Below, one piece after another: positions 62,160 to 64,000 of a stretch of DNA of 64,000 nucleotides. The translations under genes were made by a program, and so were the position numbers. The stretch's first letter is position 1. Each line of letters opens with the position of its first letter. Under the pieces are notes generated by a model. It was not told where the DNA came from and did not search any database. It worked only from the letters and a program-made list of their open reading frames with translations. The DNA comes from Aotearoamyces nothofagi (lineage: Eukaryota; Ascomycota; Leotiomycetes; Leotiales; Tympanidaceae). The DNA lies in assembly GCA_015345905.1 (NCBI GenBank), contig JADDTR010000009.1:496001-560000 (forward strand). The letters run 5' to 3'.

Positions 62160-63484
62160 ATGTCTGCGACCGAATTTGAGAAATTGGTAGCGGGCTTCCG
62201 TCAACATCTACCGGATTTGAATACGCCACGCTTCCAAACCGCAAAGGACCAGAATGCATATGAATATGCTGAAGCCTTTCAAAAGACACATCATCCACCA
62301 TGGCTCTATGCTCTGACTAAGGCATGGGAAGAACTACTCAAGGACCCTTATGTGGGCGTTACAGCTGATGGTGCGACCTCCATCCGATAGTATATTGAGC
62401 ATCACTAATGAACACAGGCACCGTCATCCCTGATTTATTCCACCCACAAGACCAAGGCGTGCCGATCGATTCGATCGTTTCCGCCGTCGCGAAAGTCCTA
62501 GACCAACTGGAACCCTCACAGAGAGACAAACTGCGATTTCCGCTCAATGCCAAACAGTGGCGCGCCTGGTCAAACCCAGAATTCCTCCTCCGACCTCTGG
62601 GTCTGCGTCTCGAAGAAGTCGACGACAGCGTCGCAAAAGCCATCCTTGCAGTACTCGAAGCTACCTTCTCGCCTGAAGGTTACCAGAAAGCGCTCGGTGC
62701 AATGCGCATCAATGGATTCCTGGGCGATATCTGTAATGTGCCAAAAGTCATGAATGCCTATTCCTACAACTTCCTCCTCTTCGGAACGCCATCGACAGAT
62801 GAGCCTTGGGGATGGAGTCTCTACGGCCATCACCTGTGCCTCAACGTCTTCCTGCGCGGCAAGCAGATCGTCATCTCTCCTATCTTTACGGGCGCAGAGC
62901 CGAACGTTATCGACTCGGGCCCCTTTTCCGGCACGGAGATCCTCCGCGTCGAAGGAGAGCTGGGCTTGAAACTGATGCAAAGCCTCCCGGACGAGCAGAA
63001 GAAGAAGGCTCAGACATATAAGCTACTCCGCGATCCGGCCATGCTACAGACTGGCGACCTGACGAAGGATCGCTGGAACGCCGACGACCAGCGCCACGTC
63101 TGCGGTGCATTCCGGGACAACCGCATCGTCCCCTACGAAGGCGTCCCCGTCTCGTCCTTCACCCCCGAGCAACAGCAGCGCGTGCTCTCCATCGTCGAGC
63201 AATTCGCCCTCTACCTGCCGCGCCGGGCGCGGGCGCTGCGACTCGCGCAAGCCAAGGAGCACTTCAACCAGACGTACCTCAGCTGGATCGGCGACTGGGG
63301 AAACGACGATCCGTTCTACTACCGGATCCAGAGCCCCGTGGTCCTGGTCGAGTTCGATCACCACTCGGGCGTCTTCCTGAATAACAAGGAGCCGGCCAAG
63401 TTCCATACGCACACCGTCCTGCGGACGCCCAACGCCGGCGATTACGGGAATGCGCTCAGGAGGGCCGAGGACAGGGTGCAGTGA
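62160..63484 (+). CDS. DUF3500 family protein
   Basis: Two exons, 62160-62370 and 62418-63484, giving 425 aa. The conserved DUF3500 body is present: KLRFPLNAKQWRAWSNPEF, GFLGDICNVPKVMNAYSYNF, WGWSLYGHHLCLNVFLRGKQ, SPIFTGAEPNVIDSGPFSGT, YLSWIGDWGNDDPFYYRIQS and the C-terminal VVLVEFDHHSGVF with KFHTHTVLRTPNAGDYG. The repeated His-containing motifs (GHH, DHHSGV, HTHTV) suggest a metal site. The family is found in bacteria and fungi and has no established activity. No signal peptide is evident. It lies next to the exporter in the same orientation and is probably a catabolic-enzyme candidate of the cluster. Confidence 0.88.
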
Positions 63485-64000
63485 CGGCGGATCGCGGTGC
63501 AGATCTTGCTGGCGTATAATTCACAATGCAGATTTCATCTCCCGATTGTATATTGTGTCTGGGACGAGGTGACATGGTCTGCCAAGTCGATATCCGGCGA
63601 GGTTCAAAGTGCTATAACATGATTTGGAGAAGCAGCTCAGGTCGCGAAGACGAGTTTAAGTCTCTCCTTACTACCCAAATTCTCGCTCTCTGTCCCACAC
63701 GCTTTTCCCTCAATCCCTGTTTAGAGATTCGGAGAATGAATGCCGTAGATCACACGGCACACCTGGCTATACTGTGACCAGCTGTTGAACGAGAGACCTC
63801 CCTCGGTCACTAGCGATAGAGCGGCTCGTCCGCAATTATAGAATTCACGTATTGCGGAAGGTTTCATACCCACCGGAGTTCACAAGCAACCCGTAAACCT
63901 CTGCACCTACCCACCTTTTAGCAAAGCAAGACTCGCCCGTCTGTATAGGTCACAATGCGAACGATCTTCTCGACATATATATATCCGCCATCCCCCCACG
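63485..64000. other. Right-edge intergenic region
   Basis: No supported gene. An ATG at 63954 opens a frame to the window end (MRTIFSTYIYPPSPH) but is too short to judge, and a TATATATATA tract lies within it. Confidence 0.4.

Overview
The window is nuclear DNA of a filamentous ascomycete (Pezizomycotina). The evidence is the protein-coding style: nearly every gene carries short introns of about 46 to 75 nt with GTAAGT/GTATGT-type donors. The gene set also fits: coronin, Dbp9, SMC3, Rio1, Atg17, an SconB/Met30 F-box WD40 protein, a Drs2-type flippase, CRIPT, a DUF6594 membrane protein and a Zn(II)2Cys6 regulator. The exact class cannot be fixed from the sequence alone. I assembled exons by hand from splice signals and reading frame. 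In every spliced model below the exon sum is a whole number of codons.

Region 1 (1-15.1 kb) holds conserved genes: a probable partial gene at the left edge, a flavodoxin-less FAD/NADPH reductase, an AKR7-like aldo-keto reductase, coronin, an intron-containing tRNA-Val(CAC), a nitroreductase with a possible mitochondrial leader, and the helicase Dbp9. Region 2 (15.1-21.6 kb) has two families of diverged tandem repeats of about 110 bp in front of a 1,494-aa coiled-coil protein of unknown function. Region 3 (22-42.3 kb) is a dense housekeeping block. It runs SMC3 and RIO1 (head to head), ATG17, sconB (head to head with ATG17), a DUF6594 protein, CRIPT, and DRS2 (head to head with CRIPT). Region 4 (43.4-47.2 kb) is one gene for a RING-PH-VWA protein with the architecture of the Ste5/Far1 pheromone-pathway scaffolds.

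Region 5 (47.2-54.9 kb) is a long gene-poor stretch with no gene I can support. It contains a perfect 14-bp inverted repeat and a weak candidate spliced gene. Region 6 (54.9-63.5 kb) looks like a small accessory gene cluster. It has a DszC/SfnB-type acyl-CoA-dehydrogenase-fold flavin monooxygenase, a Zn(II)2Cys6 regulator, a DHA2 MFS exporter transcribed divergently from the regulator, and a DUF3500 protein. An inverted CGG-N13-CCG site lies in the shared regulator/exporter promoter. This cluster is the best candidate here for an undescribed system, probably catabolic or detoxifying.

I recognise no CRISPR array, rRNA gene, intact transposon or viral element. Intergenic simple-sequence and minisatellite tracts are listed individually.
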